This document shows, one piece after another, positions 8,911 through 18,094 of a stretch of 64,000 nucleotides of DNA. The stretch comes from Burkholderia sp. 8Y. Lineage in GTDB: Bacteria > Pseudomonadota > Gammaproteobacteria > Burkholderiales > Burkholderiaceae. Position 1 is the first letter of the stretch; each line of letters opens with the position of its first letter. The notes under the pieces were generated by a model that saw only the letters and a program-made list of their open reading frames with translations, was not told the origin of the DNA and made no database searches. Made by a program: the position numbers and the translations under genes. The DNA lies in the NCBI RefSeq assembly GCF_902506145.1, contig NZ_LR733520.1:1274640-1338639 (forward strand), read 5' to 3'.

Positions 8911-9233
8911 ATGAACAATCTCCTTAAGATAGCGATGCTTATTGTCGCGGAGGAATAACTTTGGCAGCGCTGTCGAGACCACCGAATCCCTACACCTTCC
9001 GAGAGCGGATACTTTCGACCGAACATAGTCGCTTGGCTTGCCAAGCTAGATGGGGGATGATAGTTCAACAATGCTAAAACACAACCGTCGCCGACTCGGA
9101 AAAAGATCAGAGCGATCTTCTCGAGTGCAGAGGAAACGGACGGTGGTCCCTGTACCATTCTGGGCAGAAAGTATCTAGAAGACGGGAACAGCATGCTGCC
9201 GGAGTTGCAGACGGTTTGCCAGGCTGGATCAGC
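8911..9233 (+). pseudogene. Decayed second immunity-like gene, split by an IS
   Basis: A start (MNNLLKIAMLIVAEE, stop at 8956) is followed in shifted frames by LAALSRPPNPYTFRERIL and then GPCTILGRKYLEDGNSMLP, the last frame being open up to the IS at 9234. Joining across the IS target duplication, that frame continues after 10033 as AVT and stops at 10043. The layout suggests a short exported or lipoprotein-like gene with at least two frameshifts. Its identity as an immunity protein is a guess from its place behind an effector-immunity pair. Confidence 0.45.
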
Positions 9234-9260
9234 TGACCTGCCTGAGTTCTTCGGACCGTT

Positions 9261-9703
9261 TTAATCTTGGAGAACGGCCTCGATTGCTTCAGTTGAACAA
9301 TACCGCTGCTTGAACTCGTCGGGCGTCAGGTAGGCCAGGCTTGAATGCGGCCGGATGGCATTGTAGTGACGCCGCCACTGCTCGATCACACCGACACGCG
9401 ACGGCGCGGGCGTTTGCGTGGCACCTGCAGGCCAGCAAGACGCCACAGCCGCCATGCCCGGTCAGCGCTCATCGGATGACCTTGCCGCTCCAGAAAGATC
9501 TGGATGCGACGATAACCATAACGCGGATATTGCGCCGACAGGATGCTCATTGCTGCAAGCACCGGCGCGTCCCGCACCGCGAGCGTCGACTCGTAATGCA
9601 ACGCCGATCTGGCGATCGACATCAGCGCGCACGCACGCCGCTGCGACAGGCCCCGCGCTTGTGCGTACGCGACCTGCTGGCGTCGGGCGGGCGCGCTCAC
9701 CAC
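9261..9703 (-). pseudogene. IS3-family orfB transposase, catalytic core deleted
   Basis: The N-terminal part is recognisable (SQRRACALMSIARSALHYE, then YPRYGYRRIQIFLERQGH, then GLQVPRKRPRRR) and so is the C-terminal part (IEQWRRHYNAIRPHSSLAYL, then TPDEFKQRY). Between them, near 9385-9395, the segment that should carry the DDE residues is missing and the two parts are in different frames. No active transposase can come from this copy. Movement would need orfB supplied by another copy. Confidence 0.85.
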
Positions 9704-9960
9704 TTTTTTGCGTTGATCTCTTTCATTACATCCAGTTCGAGATCGCGCTCGGCCAGCATCTTCTTCAGCCGCGCGTTCTCCTGCTCGAGTCGCCTGAGCC
9801 GCTTCACGTCGGTCGCCTCGAGCCCGCCGAAATGCTGTCGCCAGTTGTATATGGTCTGGTCGCTGATCCCGTACTTCTTCGCGACATCGGCAATCGGCGC
9901 CTTGTCCGCCTCCCGCAGGATCGTGACCATCTGCTCTTCGGTAAACCGGCTCTTCTTCAT
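9697..9960 (-). CDS. IS3-family orfA transposase subunit
   Basis: An 87-residue DNA-binding subunit with a helix-turn-helix (VAKKYGISDQTIYNWR, residues about 27-42) and a leucine-zipper helix ending ELDVMKEINAKKW. The start at 9960 (MKKSRFTEEQ) matches the family; an in-frame ATG 27 bp upstream would add nine residues. It overlaps the start of orfB by 7 bp, as usual for the frameshift-fused transposase of this family. Intact by eye, but its partner is not. Confidence 0.88.
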   Translation of the reverse strand: MKKSRFTEEQMVTILREADKAPIADVAKKYGISDQTIYNWRQHFGGLEATDVKRLRRLEQENARLKKMLAERDLELDVMKEINAKKW

Positions 9961-10043
9961 GACTTCCTTCTCTCCGTAGGAAGCCATTCTCTCAAGTTTC
10001 AGCTGGTCCGAAAATTCCAGGGCAGGTCACAGCAGTGACATGA

Positions 10044-10349
10044 AGCTGAACGATGTAAGGCAACGACTAATTAACGGTCAGTTGATAGCCGCTCGTGCAA
10101 TCGGTAGAGGCGGAATTGGCCAATGGATTCGGTTGCTCCCAGCGCAGCGACGCCACTCAACACCGATTCCTCACACGATGGCAAAAAAGTGCCTTCCGCT
10201 CGGGAACCGGTAACGCCAATAGACGGACTTGGTACACGTTTCACGAAGGAAGCCGTACACCCGAGCGTTAGGGCAAGAGCGACACTGCCCCCGGAAGGGC
10301 TACGCTAGAAAAACCAACACGAGAGCGAGCGTCACTCAAAAAACCGTCA
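10044..10349. other. Intergenic stretch between the IS and mfd
   Basis: About 300 bp with no recognisable gene. A 61-codon frame at 10123-10308 has no family features. The base composition is closer to the accessory island than to mfd, so the island boundary is probably near 10320. Confidence 0.5.
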
Positions 10350-13300
10350 CTAGCGCACACCAGCAGTCGCAACCCCCTGCCGCACCGGCCCCCCAAGCGC
10401 CCTCAAAGTCTCCTTAACCGTAGCAATCCGCACCGCCAAATCCGGACTGCGCGTCTCGATGCGCAGCTTGTCCTGTCCCGCGAGCTTGATGTGCTTGTTC
10501 TTCTGCACCATCTCGATGATCTTCATCGCATCCACAGGCGGATTCGGCACGAACTGCAACGCGATGGAAAGCTCGGCCGCGTCGATCTTCGAAATGCCGA
10601 GCGGCTTGGCGGCGAGACGCAGTCGATGCGTCTCCACAAGCGCATGCGCCTGCGGCGGCAGCTTGCCAAAGCGGTCGACGAGTTCTTCGAGAATGCCGTC
10701 GATCGCATCGCTCGATTCGCAGTTCGCGAGCCGCTTGTAGAGCGATAAACGCTCCTGCACGTCGCCGCAATAATCGGCGGGAAGAATGGCGGGCGCGTGC
10801 AGATTGATCTCGGTCGTCGCGGCGAGCGGCGCGTTAAGATCCGGCTCGCGGCCATCTTTCAGCGCGCGCACCGCGTCGTTCAGCATGTCGGTGTAGAGCT
10901 GAAAGCCGATCTCGTGAATCTCGCCCGACTGCTTGTCGCCGAGCACTTCGCCCGTGCCGCGAATCTCGAGGTCGTGCATCGCGAGATAGAAGCCGGAGCC
11001 GAGTTCCTCCATCTGCTGGATCGCTTCGAGCCGGCGCTGCGCCTGCTTCGTCAGCGACTGCGGATCATGCACGAGCAAATACGCGTACGCCTGATGATGC
11101 GAGCGCCCGACGCGCCCGCGCAGTTGATGCAATTGCGCGAGCCCGAACTTGTCCGCGCGATGCATGATGATGGTGTTCGCGCTCGGCACGTCGATGCCGG
11201 TCTCGATGATCGTCGTGCACAGCAGCACGTTCGCGCGCTGGCCGACGAAATCGCGCATCACGCGCTCCAGTTCACGCTCATGCATCTGCCCGTGCGCGAC
11301 CGCGATGCGCGCCTCGGGCACGAGCGCCTCGAGCATCGCGCGGCGGTTCTCGATGGTCTCCACTTCGTTGTGCAGAAAGTACACCTGGCCGCCGCGCTTG
11401 AGTTCGCGCAGCATCGCCTCGCGGATCACGCCGTCTTCCTCCCGGCGCACGAAAGTCTTGATCGCGAGGCGCTTCTGCGGCGCGGTCGCGATCACGGAGA
11501 AATCGCGCAGACCTTCGAGCGCCATGCCGAGCGTGCGCGGAATCGGCGTCGCGGTCAGCGTGAGGACGTCGACTTCCGCACGCAACGCTTTAAGCGCCTC
11601 TTTCTGCCGCACGCCGAAGCGGTGTTCCTCGTCGATGATGACGAGCCCGAGCCGCTTGAACTTCACATCGCTCGACAACAGCTTGTGCGTGCCGATCACG
11701 ATATCGACGGTGCCTTCGTTGATCTGCTGCACGGACTGCGACACTTCCTTCGTGCTCTTGAACCGCGACAGCTCCGCGATTCGCACCGGCCAGTCCGCGA
11801 AGCGGTCCGTGAAGGTCTGCGTGTGCTGTTCGGCGAGAAGCGTCGTCGGCGAGAGAATCGCCACCTGCTTGCCCGCCATCACCGCGATGAACGCGGCGCG
11901 CAGCGCGACTTCCGTCTTGCCGAAGCCGACATCGCCGCACACGAGGCGGTCCATCGGCTTGCCGCTCGTCATGTCTGCAATGACCGAGGCAATCGCCGCC
12001 GCCTGATCCGGCGTTTCCTCGAAGCCAAAGCTCTCCGCGAACTTCGTGTAGTCGCGCGGATCGAGCTTGAACGCAAAGCCTTCGCGCGCGGCGCGGCGAG
12101 CGTAGAGATTCAGCAGCTCGGCGGCCGTATCGCGAATCTGCTGCGCGGCCTTGCGCTTGGCCTTTTCCCACTGACCCGAGCCGAGCGTGTGAAGCGGCGC
12201 GCTTTCGGGGTCCGCGCCGCTGTAGCGCGAAATCACGTGCAACTGTGCGACGGGCACGTACAGCTTCGATTCGTTCTGGTATTCGAGGTGAAGGAACTCG
12301 GTTTCGCCTTCGCCGAGGTCCATCGACACCAGACCCATATACCGGCCGATGCCGTGCTGCGCGTGCACAACCGGATCGCCGACCTTCAGCTCGGCGAGAT
12401 CGCGCACCATCGAATCGACGTTGCTCGCCTGTTCCTGACGCCGCCGGCCGGCGCGGCGGGCGAGCGGCCCATACAACTCGGTTTCCGTGATGATCGCGAG
12501 TTGTTCGGCGGGCAGCGCAAAGCCGTTCGCGAGCGGCGCGATGCCGAGCGTGAACTTGGCATCGGTCGTGAGCCATTCCTGGAACGTGTCGTGCAATTCG
12601 CCGCGCAAGCCGTTATCCGCGAGCAATTGCTGAATGGTCTCGCGCCGCCCCGCCGATTCCGCGACGAGCATCACGCGGTTTTGCGTCTGCTCCAGATAGT
12701 GACGCAACGCGAGCAGCGGTTCTTCCGCGTGACGGTCGATGGCGAGTCCCGGCAGCGGCACGGCCCAGCCGCCTTCGGGCGTCGCGGGAAACTTCAGTTG
12801 CGCGAACGGTTTGGCGAACGTGAAGAAGTCGTCGTCCGTCAGGAAAAGACGGCGCGGCTCCAGCAGCGGACGCTCGCGGTCGTGCGAGAGGAATTCGTAA
12901 CGCTGCTTCGTGTCGTGCGTGAACCGCTTGATCGCGGCGTCCAGGTCGCCAATGAACGCGAGCTGCGAGCCTTGCGGCAGATAGTGGAAGAGCGTCGCGG
13001 TTTCATCGAAAAAAAGCGGCAGATAGTATTCGATGCCCGCCGACGGCACGCCGTTGCCGATGTCCTTGTAAATCTGTGAGCGGCTCGGATCGCCTTCGAA
13101 GACTTCACGCCAGCGGCTACGAAACGCGGTGCGCGCGGCTTCGTCGAACGGGAACTCGCGGCCCGGCAGCAAGCGCACGTCGCGCACCGGATAGAGGCTG
13201 CGCTGCGTGTCGGGGTCGAACGCGCGGATCGAATCCACCTGATCGTCGAACAGGTCGATGCGATACGGCAGCGGCGAGCCCATCGGATACAGGTCGATCA

Positions 13301-13832
13301 GAGAGCCGCGCACGCAGTATTCGCCCGGCCGAACGACCTGGCTCACGTGCTCGTAGCCCGCGAGCGTCAACTGTGCTTTCAGCTTGGCTTCGTCAAGACG
13401 CTCGCCTTGCGTGAAGGAGAACGTATAGGCCGCGAGAAACGACGCGGGCGGCATGCGATAGAGCGCCGTCGTCGCCGGCACGATGAGAATGTCGCAGCGT
13501 CCTTCGCCGAGATCGTGCAGCGTCGCGAGCCGCTCCGACACGAGATCCTGGTGCGGCGAAAACGTGTCGTAAGGCAGCGTTTCCCAGTCCGGCAAGAGCC
13601 GCACGCGGGCGTCCGGCGCGAAGTAGGGCAGTTCGACCGCGAGGCGCTGCGCATCGACAGCGCTCGCGCAGACTACCGTCAGAAGCGGCACGGCCTCGCG
13701 ATGCGCGGCGAGATAGCGCGCGATGGCGAGCGCATCGGCGGAGCAGGAAGCGCCGTCGAAGACGAAACGCTGAGCTGCCTTGACGAGCGCGATGGGGGAA
13801 GTGGACTGCGCGTTGACGGCTTTCGAAGACAT
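10350..13832 (-). CDS. mfd: Transcription-repair coupling factor
   Basis: Mfd pushes stalled RNA polymerase off damaged DNA and recruits UvrA to the lesion. The 1160-residue protein is normal family length. In order: UvrB-like N-terminal modules (residues about 20-350), the RNA-polymerase-interacting CarD-like domain (about 490-560, VHAQHGIGRYMGLV), the superfamily 2 motor with Walker A GDVGFGKTE near 632 and the DEEH box IIDEEHRFGVRQKE, TATPIPRTL, a helicase C domain with QLRGRVGRSHHQAYAYL, and the C-terminal TRCF domain. It is divergent from ispD, with starts about 115 bp apart. Confidence 0.97.
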   Translation of the reverse strand: MSSKAVNAQSTSPIALVKAAQRFVFDGASCSADALAIARYLAAHREAVPLLTVVCASAVDAQRLAVELPYFAPDARVRLLPDWETLPYDTFSPHQDLVSERLATLHDLGEGRCDILIVPATTALYRMPPASFLAAYTFSFTQGERLDEAKLKAQLTLAGYEHVSQVVRPGEYCVRGSLIDLYPMGSPLPYRIDLFDDQVDSIRAFDPDTQRSLYPVRDVRLLPGREFPFDEAARTAFRSRWREVFEGDPSRSQIYKDIGNGVPSAGIEYYLPLFFDETATLFHYLPQGSQLAFIGDLDAAIKRFTHDTKQRYEFLSHDRERPLLEPRRLFLTDDDFFTFAKPFAQLKFPATPEGGWAVPLPGLAIDRHAEEPLLALRHYLEQTQNRVMLVAESAGRRETIQQLLADNGLRGELHDTFQEWLTTDAKFTLGIAPLANGFALPAEQLAIITETELYGPLARRAGRRRQEQASNVDSMVRDLAELKVGDPVVHAQHGIGRYMGLVSMDLGEGETEFLHLEYQNESKLYVPVAQLHVISRYSGADPESAPLHTLGSGQWEKAKRKAAQQIRDTAAELLNLYARRAAREGFAFKLDPRDYTKFAESFGFEETPDQAAAIASVIADMTSGKPMDRLVCGDVGFGKTEVALRAAFIAVMAGKQVAILSPTTLLAEQHTQTFTDRFADWPVRIAELSRFKSTKEVSQSVQQINEGTVDIVIGTHKLLSSDVKFKRLGLVIIDEEHRFGVRQKEALKALRAEVDVLTLTATPIPRTLGMALEGLRDFSVIATAPQKRLAIKTFVRREEDGVIREAMLRELKRGGQVYFLHNEVETIENRRAMLEALVPEARIAVAHGQMHERELERVMRDFVGQRANVLLCTTIIETGIDVPSANTIIMHRADKFGLAQLHQLRGRVGRSHHQAYAYLLVHDPQSLTKQAQRRLEAIQQMEELGSGFYLAMHDLEIRGTGEVLGDKQSGEIHEIGFQLYTDMLNDAVRALKDGREPDLNAPLAATTEINLHAPAILPADYCGDVQERLSLYKRLANCESSDAIDGILEELVDRFGKLPPQAHALVETHRLRLAAKPLGISKIDAAELSIALQFVPNPPVDAMKIIEMVQKNKHIKLAGQDKLRIETRSPDLAVRIATVKETLRALGGPVRQGVATAGVR

Positions 13833-13909
13833 AAGGTGTGCATTGAACCGCCCGCGCTGCCGCTGGATAGCCGCGCGCCGGACGTGGTCGCGAAGGACCT
13901 ATTATAAAA

Positions 13910-13919
13910 TCCGGGCTTC
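13910..13919 (+). promoter_or_regulatory. Possible -10 region for ispD
   Basis: TATTATAAAAT is the only AT-rich block between mfd and ispD and lies about 30 bp before the ispD start. No good -35 element is visible, so this is a weak call. Confidence 0.35.
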
Positions 13920-13946
13920 ACTTTGACTTGGCCACATGATTCTCTC

Positions 13947-14693
13947 GTGACTTCGCCCGCCGCCCCGTCTACCGCTGCGCGTCTTTTCGCGCTCATTCCC
14001 TGCGCCGGAACCGGCAGCCGCTCCGGCGCGCCGATGCCCAAGCAATATCAGACGGTCGCGGGACGGCCGATGCTCGGCTACACGCTCGCCGCATTCGACG
14101 CGTGCTCCGAATTCTCTCAGACACTCGTCGTCCTCGCACCGGACGATCATCACTTCGACGCGCGCCGCTTTGCCGGCCTGCGTTTCGTGGTGCAGCGGCG
14201 TGGCGGGGCGTCGCGGCAGGCGTCGGTCTATAACGGCCTCGTCGCGCTGGCCGAATTTGGCGCACGCGACGACGACTGGGTGCTCGTGCACGACGCCGCG
14301 CGCCCCGGCATCACGCCCGAGCTGATTCGCAAGCTCGTCGCCGAATTGCGCGACGATCCGGTCGGCGGCATTCTCGCGCTGCCGGTCGCGGATACGCTCA
14401 AGCGCGTCGCACCGACCATGCCCGATGCGGCGGCAGGCGGGGCGCGCATCGCGCGGACCGAATCGCGCGACGGCTTGTGGCAGGCGCAGACGCCGCAGAT
14501 GTTCCGCCTCGGCATGTTGCGCGAAGCGATCGATCGTGCGCGCCATGACGGCCATGATCTCACGGACGAAGCCAGCGCCATCGAGTGGCTCGGCCACTCG
14601 CCGAAGCTCGTGCAGGGCAGCCTGCGCAACTTCAAGGTGACTTATCCGGAAGACTTCGGTCTCGCCAGCGCCATCCTCTCGGCGCGCGCCTGA
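13947..14693 (+). CDS. ispD: 2-C-methyl-D-erythritol 4-phosphate cytidylyltransferase
   Basis: Third step of the MEP isoprenoid pathway: joins CTP to methylerythritol 4-phosphate. Family motifs are [13 protein letters not shown] (nucleotide loop), [14 protein letters not shown] and a C-terminal [10 protein letters not shown]. About 248 residues with the GTG start at 13947; a TTG at 13923 in the same frame is the alternative, and neither has a strong ribosome site. ispF, the enzyme two steps later, follows after 34 bp and is probably cotranscribed. Confidence 0.93.
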   Translation: MTSPAAPSTAARLFALIPCAGTGSRSGAPMPKQYQTVAGRPMLGYTLAAFDACSEFSQTLVVLAPDDHHFDARRFAGLRFVVQRRGGASRQASVYNGLVALAEFGARDDDWVLVHDAARPGITPELIRKLVAELRDDPVGGILALPVADTLKRVAPTMPDAAAGGARIARTESRDGLWQAQTPQMFRLGMLREAIDRARHDGHDLTDEASAIEWLGHSPKLVQGSLRNFKVTYPEDFGLASAILSARA

Positions 14694-14727
14694 CGGACCG
14701 CTCACTCTCTACTGCTAGGTGGCATCG

Positions 14728-15219
14728 ATGGATTTCAGAATCGGACAAGGGTACGACGTTCATCAGCTCGTCGAAGGGCGCGAGCTCATCATCGGCGGCG
14801 TGACGATTCCCTACGAACGCGGCCTGCTCGGCCATTCGGATGCCGACGTGCTGCTGCACGCGATCACCGACGCGTTGTTCGGCGCGGCGGCGCTCGGCGA
14901 TATCGGCCGGCATTTTCCGGATACGGCCACCGAGTTCGCCGGCGCGAACAGCCGCGTGCTGCTGCGCGAGGCGGTCAAGCGCGTGTCGGAAGCGGGCTTT
15001 GCGATTGCGAACGTCGACAGCACCGTGATCGCGCAGGCGCCGAAGCTGAGCCCGCATATCGAGGCGATGCGCGAGAACATCGCCGCTGATCTGGATCTTC
15101 CGGTCGATCGCGTCAACGTGAAAGCGAAGACCAACGAGAAGCTCGGCTATCTCGGCCGCAAGGAAGGCATCGAGGCGCAGGCGGCCGTGCTCTTGCGGCG
15201 CACGTCCATCGACCATTGA
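14728..15219 (+). CDS. ispF: 2-C-methyl-D-erythritol 2,4-cyclodiphosphate synthase
   Basis: Zinc enzyme of the MEP pathway that cyclises the CDP-ME 2-phosphate intermediate with loss of CMP. 163 residues, normal size. [14 protein letters not shown] carries the metal ligands Asp and His, followed by [23 protein letters not shown] and [18 protein letters not shown]. The ATG at 14728 is preceded by AGGTGG at good spacing, which decides against the GTG nine bases upstream. Trimeric in known homologues. Confidence 0.96.
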   Translation: MDFRIGQGYDVHQLVEGRELIIGGVTIPYERGLLGHSDADVLLHAITDALFGAAALGDIGRHFPDTATEFAGANSRVLLREAVKRVSEAGFAIANVDSTVIAQAPKLSPHIEAMRENIAADLDLPVDRVNVKAKTNEKLGYLGRKEGIEAQAAVLLRRTSIDH

Positions 15220-15225
15220 GCGAGC

Positions 15226-15252
15226 GACGCCACGCGCGAACGCGGTGGCGTC
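15226..15252 (+). terminator. Hairpin after ispF
   Basis: GACGCCACGCG pairs with CGCGGTGGCGTC around a CGAA loop, with one bulged G. It sits in the 43-bp gap between convergent ispF and ahpD. Only weakly T-rich sequence follows, so termination strength is uncertain. Confidence 0.55.
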
Positions 15253-15262
15253 TTCGGCTAAA

Positions 15263-15787
15263 TTACTTGCCTTCGGCTTCGATCGTGAGCGCCACCGCGC
15301 CGATCACCGCGGCAATGCGGCCGACATCGCGCAGCTGCGTCGTCGACATGCCCTCGGTCACGAGATTCTCGTAGTGCGACTTCACGCAGAAATGGCACTT
15401 GCCGATGATCGACGCCGCGAGCGCATACATCTCGAAGCGCCGCTTGTCCACGCCGCCATGCGACGCGTACGCGTTCATGCGAAGTCCCGCAGGCTGCGTC
15501 TTCAGGTCGGCGTTGTCGGCCATCTCCAGATACGGATACCAGACGTTGTTCATGCCCATCAGCGCGGCGGCCGTGAGCGCCGCGTTCGTTTCCTCGGGCG
15601 AGAGCACGCCGGCATTGCGGATGATCGACACGAGCTTCGTCGCCTTGGCCGCGTAAGCGGCGGCGAGCGCGACGCCCACCGCGTCATTGCCTTCGAGCGA
15701 CGAACGGGCGATCGTGCCGTCGACGTTCAGGCGAATGTCTTTCGCGTAGTCGGGAACCAGCTCCTTGATCGAAGACAGGAATTCCAT
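15263..15787 (-). CDS. ahpD: Alkyl hydroperoxidase AhpD
   Basis: A carboxymuconolactone-decarboxylase fold protein of 174 residues. The active centre is the CxxC pair with nearby His in IGKCHFCVKSHYENL. In known systems AhpD recharges AhpC and has weak peroxidase activity of its own. It lies 104 bp downstream of ahpC on the same strand, with a hairpin between, so it is probably cotranscribed at a reduced level. The ribosome site AGGAGA precedes the start. Confidence 0.94.
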   Translation of the reverse strand: MEFLSSIKELVPDYAKDIRLNVDGTIARSSLEGNDAVGVALAAAYAAKATKLVSIIRNAGVLSPEETNAALTAAALMGMNNVWYPYLEMADNADLKTQPAGLRMNAYASHGGVDKRRFEMYALAASIIGKCHFCVKSHYENLVTEGMSTTQLRDVGRIAAVIGAVALTIEAEGK

Positions 15788-15812
15788 TGATTTCTCCTAT
15801 TCGATGGCGTTG

Positions 15813-15858
15813 AAAAAGCCCGCCGGCTCCCGGCCATGCACTCGAAAGAAGGCGGGCT
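15813..15858 (-). terminator. Hairpin between ahpC and ahpD
   Basis: On the minus strand AGCCCGCC at 15858-15851 pairs with GGCGGGCT at 15824-15817 and is followed by TTTTTC. A smaller CCGG hairpin lies in the loop. It probably terminates part of the ahpC transcripts and so sets the ahpC to ahpD ratio. Confidence 0.65.
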
Positions 15859-15891
15859 CACGCATGCGCTCGAGCGCCTCGGCCTCAGGGC

Positions 15892-16440
15892 TTAGAGCGT
15901 CGCGCCGCCGACCGCGCGGTTGCATGGGCACAGTTCGTCGGTTTGCAGTCCGTCCAGAATGCGTAGCACTTCTTCGGGATTGCGGCCCACGTTCAGGTTA
16001 TTGACCGACACGTGCTGAATGACGTTGTCCGGATCGACGATGAACGTGGCGCGCAACGCGACGCCCGCTTCCTTGTCGCGCACGCCGAGCTGGTCGATCA
16101 GTTCGCCCTTCACGTCGCCGAACGAATAGTGGTTCAGCTTGTTCAAATCCTTATGCTCGCGGCGCCACGCGAGCTTGACGAATTCGTTGTCGACGCTGCC
16201 GCCCATCAGCACGGCATCGCGGTCCTCGAAATCTTGCGCGAGCTTGCCGAACTCGACGATTTCCGTCGGGCACACGAACGTGAAGTCCTTCGGATAGAAG
16301 TAGATGATTTTCCACTTGCCCGGAAACGACTGCTCGGTGATTTCCTCAAAGGCGGACTGGCCGTTTTCCTCGTGGTTGTTGAAGCCGGGTTTTGCAGCGG
16401 TGACGGTGAATGCTTCGACTTTATCGCCAACGGTCTTCAT
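15892..16440 (-). CDS. ahpC: Alkyl hydroperoxide reductase peroxiredoxin AhpC
   Basis: Reduces hydrogen peroxide, alkyl peroxides and peroxynitrite. 182 residues with the peroxidatic Cys57 in DFTFVCPTE and the resolving region ELCPCNR (Cys171, Cys173) near the C-terminus, the layout of the AhpC type that is recharged by AhpD. Start at 16440 has a CAGGAGCG ribosome site. The 200-bp region upstream is where an OxyR site would be expected. ahpD is immediately downstream. Confidence 0.95.
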   Translation of the reverse strand: MKTVGDKVEAFTVTAAKPGFNNHEENGQSAFEEITEQSFPGKWKIIYFYPKDFTFVCPTEIVEFGKLAQDFEDRDAVLMGGSVDNEFVKLAWRREHKDLNKLNHYSFGDVKGELIDQLGVRDKEAGVALRATFIVDPDNVIQHVSVNNLNVGRNPEEVLRILDGLQTDELCPCNRAVGGATL

Positions 16441-16640
16441 GCAACGCTCCTGTGTTCGTTGAAAGGACAACTCAGACCAAACTATCGGAAAGCGGTAACG
16501 CGCGCATGACAGCTTGGCCGCCCATGCCGCGCGTGAAACCGGACCATCATAACCCCATGGTGGAACCCGTTCAAAAGGTTTGCCCAATCGCGCGGATAGC
16601 TTTTTTCGAACGTGCGGGCTGGTTGCGGGCTGGTTGCCGG

Positions 16641-18011
16641 CTAGTCGCGCGGGCCGTCGAAGCGCGCGCCCTTCATCTGTGGGAAGTCGATGGTGACTTC
16701 GAAGCCGGGCAGCGGCGTGCGATTGCGCAGCCGCAGCGCACCGCGTTGGCGGGTGACGAGCCGCTGCACGATCGCCATGCCGAGGCCCGTGCCGTTCGCC
16801 TGCGTGCGCGCGGCGTTCACGCGATAGAAGGGCCGGGTGATCAGCGCCACCTGGTCGTCGGGGATGCCGAGCCCTTCGTCCATCACGGATAGTTCGACGC
16901 GCCCATGCGTGACGCGCGTTTGCAGCGTGATGCGTGCGATGTCGTCGCGTTCGCTGCGGCCGTACTTGCGCGCGTTTTCGAGCAGATTGCCGACGACGCG
17001 CCGCGCATCGGTCGGATCGCCCTCGATGACCGCGCCGGGCGCGAGGTCCGTTCGCATCACGACGCCTTCGTCGGCCTGGAAGCGCGCGGCCAGTTCGCTC
17101 GCGATCATCGAGAGATCGACGGCTTCGGGCATGCGCTGCATCGGCCGCGCGTAATCGAGAAAGCGCCCGATGATCATGTCCATCTGCTCGATGTCGTCGA
17201 TCATCGCGAGCTTGGTCGCTTCGTCCGATGGACTCATTTCCGTTTCGAGCCGCAGGCGCGCGAGCGGCGTGCGCAGATCGTGCGAGATGCCGGCCAGCAT
17301 CAGCGCGCGGTCGGCTTCCAGTTGCTCCAGGTCCTGCACCATCTGGTTGAAACTGCGGTTGGTTTCGGCCGCGACGCCCATGCCGCGTTCGGGCAGCGGT
17401 TCCGGCGACTGCCCGGAGCCCACCTTGCGCGCCGCGAGCGCCAGCCGCGCGAACGGCCGGTTCACGAGGCTCGTGATGAACGCCGCGCCGAACAGCGACA
17501 GCGCGAGCGCGAACACGCCCCAGCCGGCCCATTGCAGGCCGGTGACGGTGTCCAGCTGGTCGCGGTCGAGCGCGACCCAGTAGTCGTCATCGTCGATCTT
17601 GAAGCTGATCCAGACTCCGGGGATGTCGTTCACCGACTGCGCGATGATCGTGTCGTTGCCGAGCCGCCCGCGCACGTCGCGCTCGATCAGCCGGTTGAGC
17701 GATTCGTCCGGCTGGAGCTTGTACTTGTCCGTGGTCTCGCGCGGATACACACGAACGCCTTCGTTGCTTTCCAGATCCTGAAGCAGCGCGCGGCGCAGAT
17801 CGGGATCGGAATAGAGAAGGGCGGTGCGCGTGAGCTTGACGACGGCGACGAGCTGAAGCGCCACGCGCTGGGCGCGCGGCTCGCGTTCGATCACGCGAAA
17901 GCTCTGAAACCAGGCGGTGAGGCTGACCGCGATGAGCAGCGCGATCAGCGCGAAAGTTCGCCAGAACAGGCCGCCGAACGCAAGCGCCAGTAGCCGCCTG
18001 TCGATTCGCAT
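16641..18011 (-). CDS. envZ: Sensor histidine kinase, EnvZ/RisS type
   Basis: Inner-membrane sensor kinase partner of the OmpR-type regulator encoded just upstream. 456 residues: transmembrane helix about 16-37, periplasmic part about 38-160, second helix about 162-183, HAMP about 184-235, H-box AGISHDLRTPLARL with phosphorylated His244, then N box NLLENARKYG, G1 DEGLGIPDD and G2 GTGLGMAIVQRL. The start MRIDRRLLAL at 18011 puts the first membrane helix at the usual distance; the frame stays open upstream into ompR. The signal sensed is not readable from sequence. Confidence 0.93.
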   Translation of the reverse strand: MRIDRRLLALAFGGLFWRTFALIALLIAVSLTAWFQSFRVIEREPRAQRVALQLVAVVKLTRTALLYSDPDLRRALLQDLESNEGVRVYPRETTDKYKLQPDESLNRLIERDVRGRLGNDTIIAQSVNDIPGVWISFKIDDDDYWVALDRDQLDTVTGLQWAGWGVFALALSLFGAAFITSLVNRPFARLALAARKVGSGQSPEPLPERGMGVAAETNRSFNQMVQDLEQLEADRALMLAGISHDLRTPLARLRLETEMSPSDEATKLAMIDDIEQMDMIIGRFLDYARPMQRMPEAVDLSMIASELAARFQADEGVVMRTDLAPGAVIEGDPTDARRVVGNLLENARKYGRSERDDIARITLQTRVTHGRVELSVMDEGLGIPDDQVALITRPFYRVNAARTQANGTGLGMAIVQRLVTRQRGALRLRNRTPLPGFEVTIDFPQMKGARFDGPRD

Positions 18012-18094
18012 GGGTCTATCGGGTTCCGCTCGGTGAAGGGGATAAAGCGTATCGGACTCGCTTGAAGTGCGTATGACGGAGCGGCGCAGAATGC

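Larger units (their letters stand above)
9234..10029 (-). mobile_element. IS3-family (IS407-like) element with internal deletion
   Basis: The ends are imperfect inverted repeats, both beginning TGACCTGCC and sharing TCGGACC about 18 bp in: left end 9234-9257, right end 10005-10029 read on the minus strand. A 4-bp direct repeat CAGC flanks it at 9230-9233 and 10030-10033, the target duplication size known for the IS407 group. The element is about 0.8 kb, against about 1.2 kb for the group, because the middle of orfB is gone. It inserted a few codons before the end of a decaying immunity-like gene. Confidence 0.85.

Noticed and set aside
8868..9194. 108-codon minus-strand frame behind the immunity candidate
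   Set aside because: No start context or family features; the plus strand shows a more coherent decayed gene interrupted by the IS.
10123..10308. 61-codon frame before mfd
   Set aside because: No ribosome site, no domain, and composition like the surrounding intergenic DNA.
10797..13079. 760-codon open frame opposite mfd
   Set aside because: Arg/His-rich shadow typical of high-GC antisense frames; mfd motifs are complete on the other strand.
16441..16640. OxyR binding site upstream of ahpC
   Set aside because: A GATAG-like half site is present on the minus strand, but the other quarter sites do not match the spaced ATAG/CTAT pattern well enough.
16441..17532. Fusion of ahpC with an upstream reading frame through envZ
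   Set aside because: The extension is out of frame with envZ and Arg-rich; ahpC has its own ribosome site and family start at 16440.
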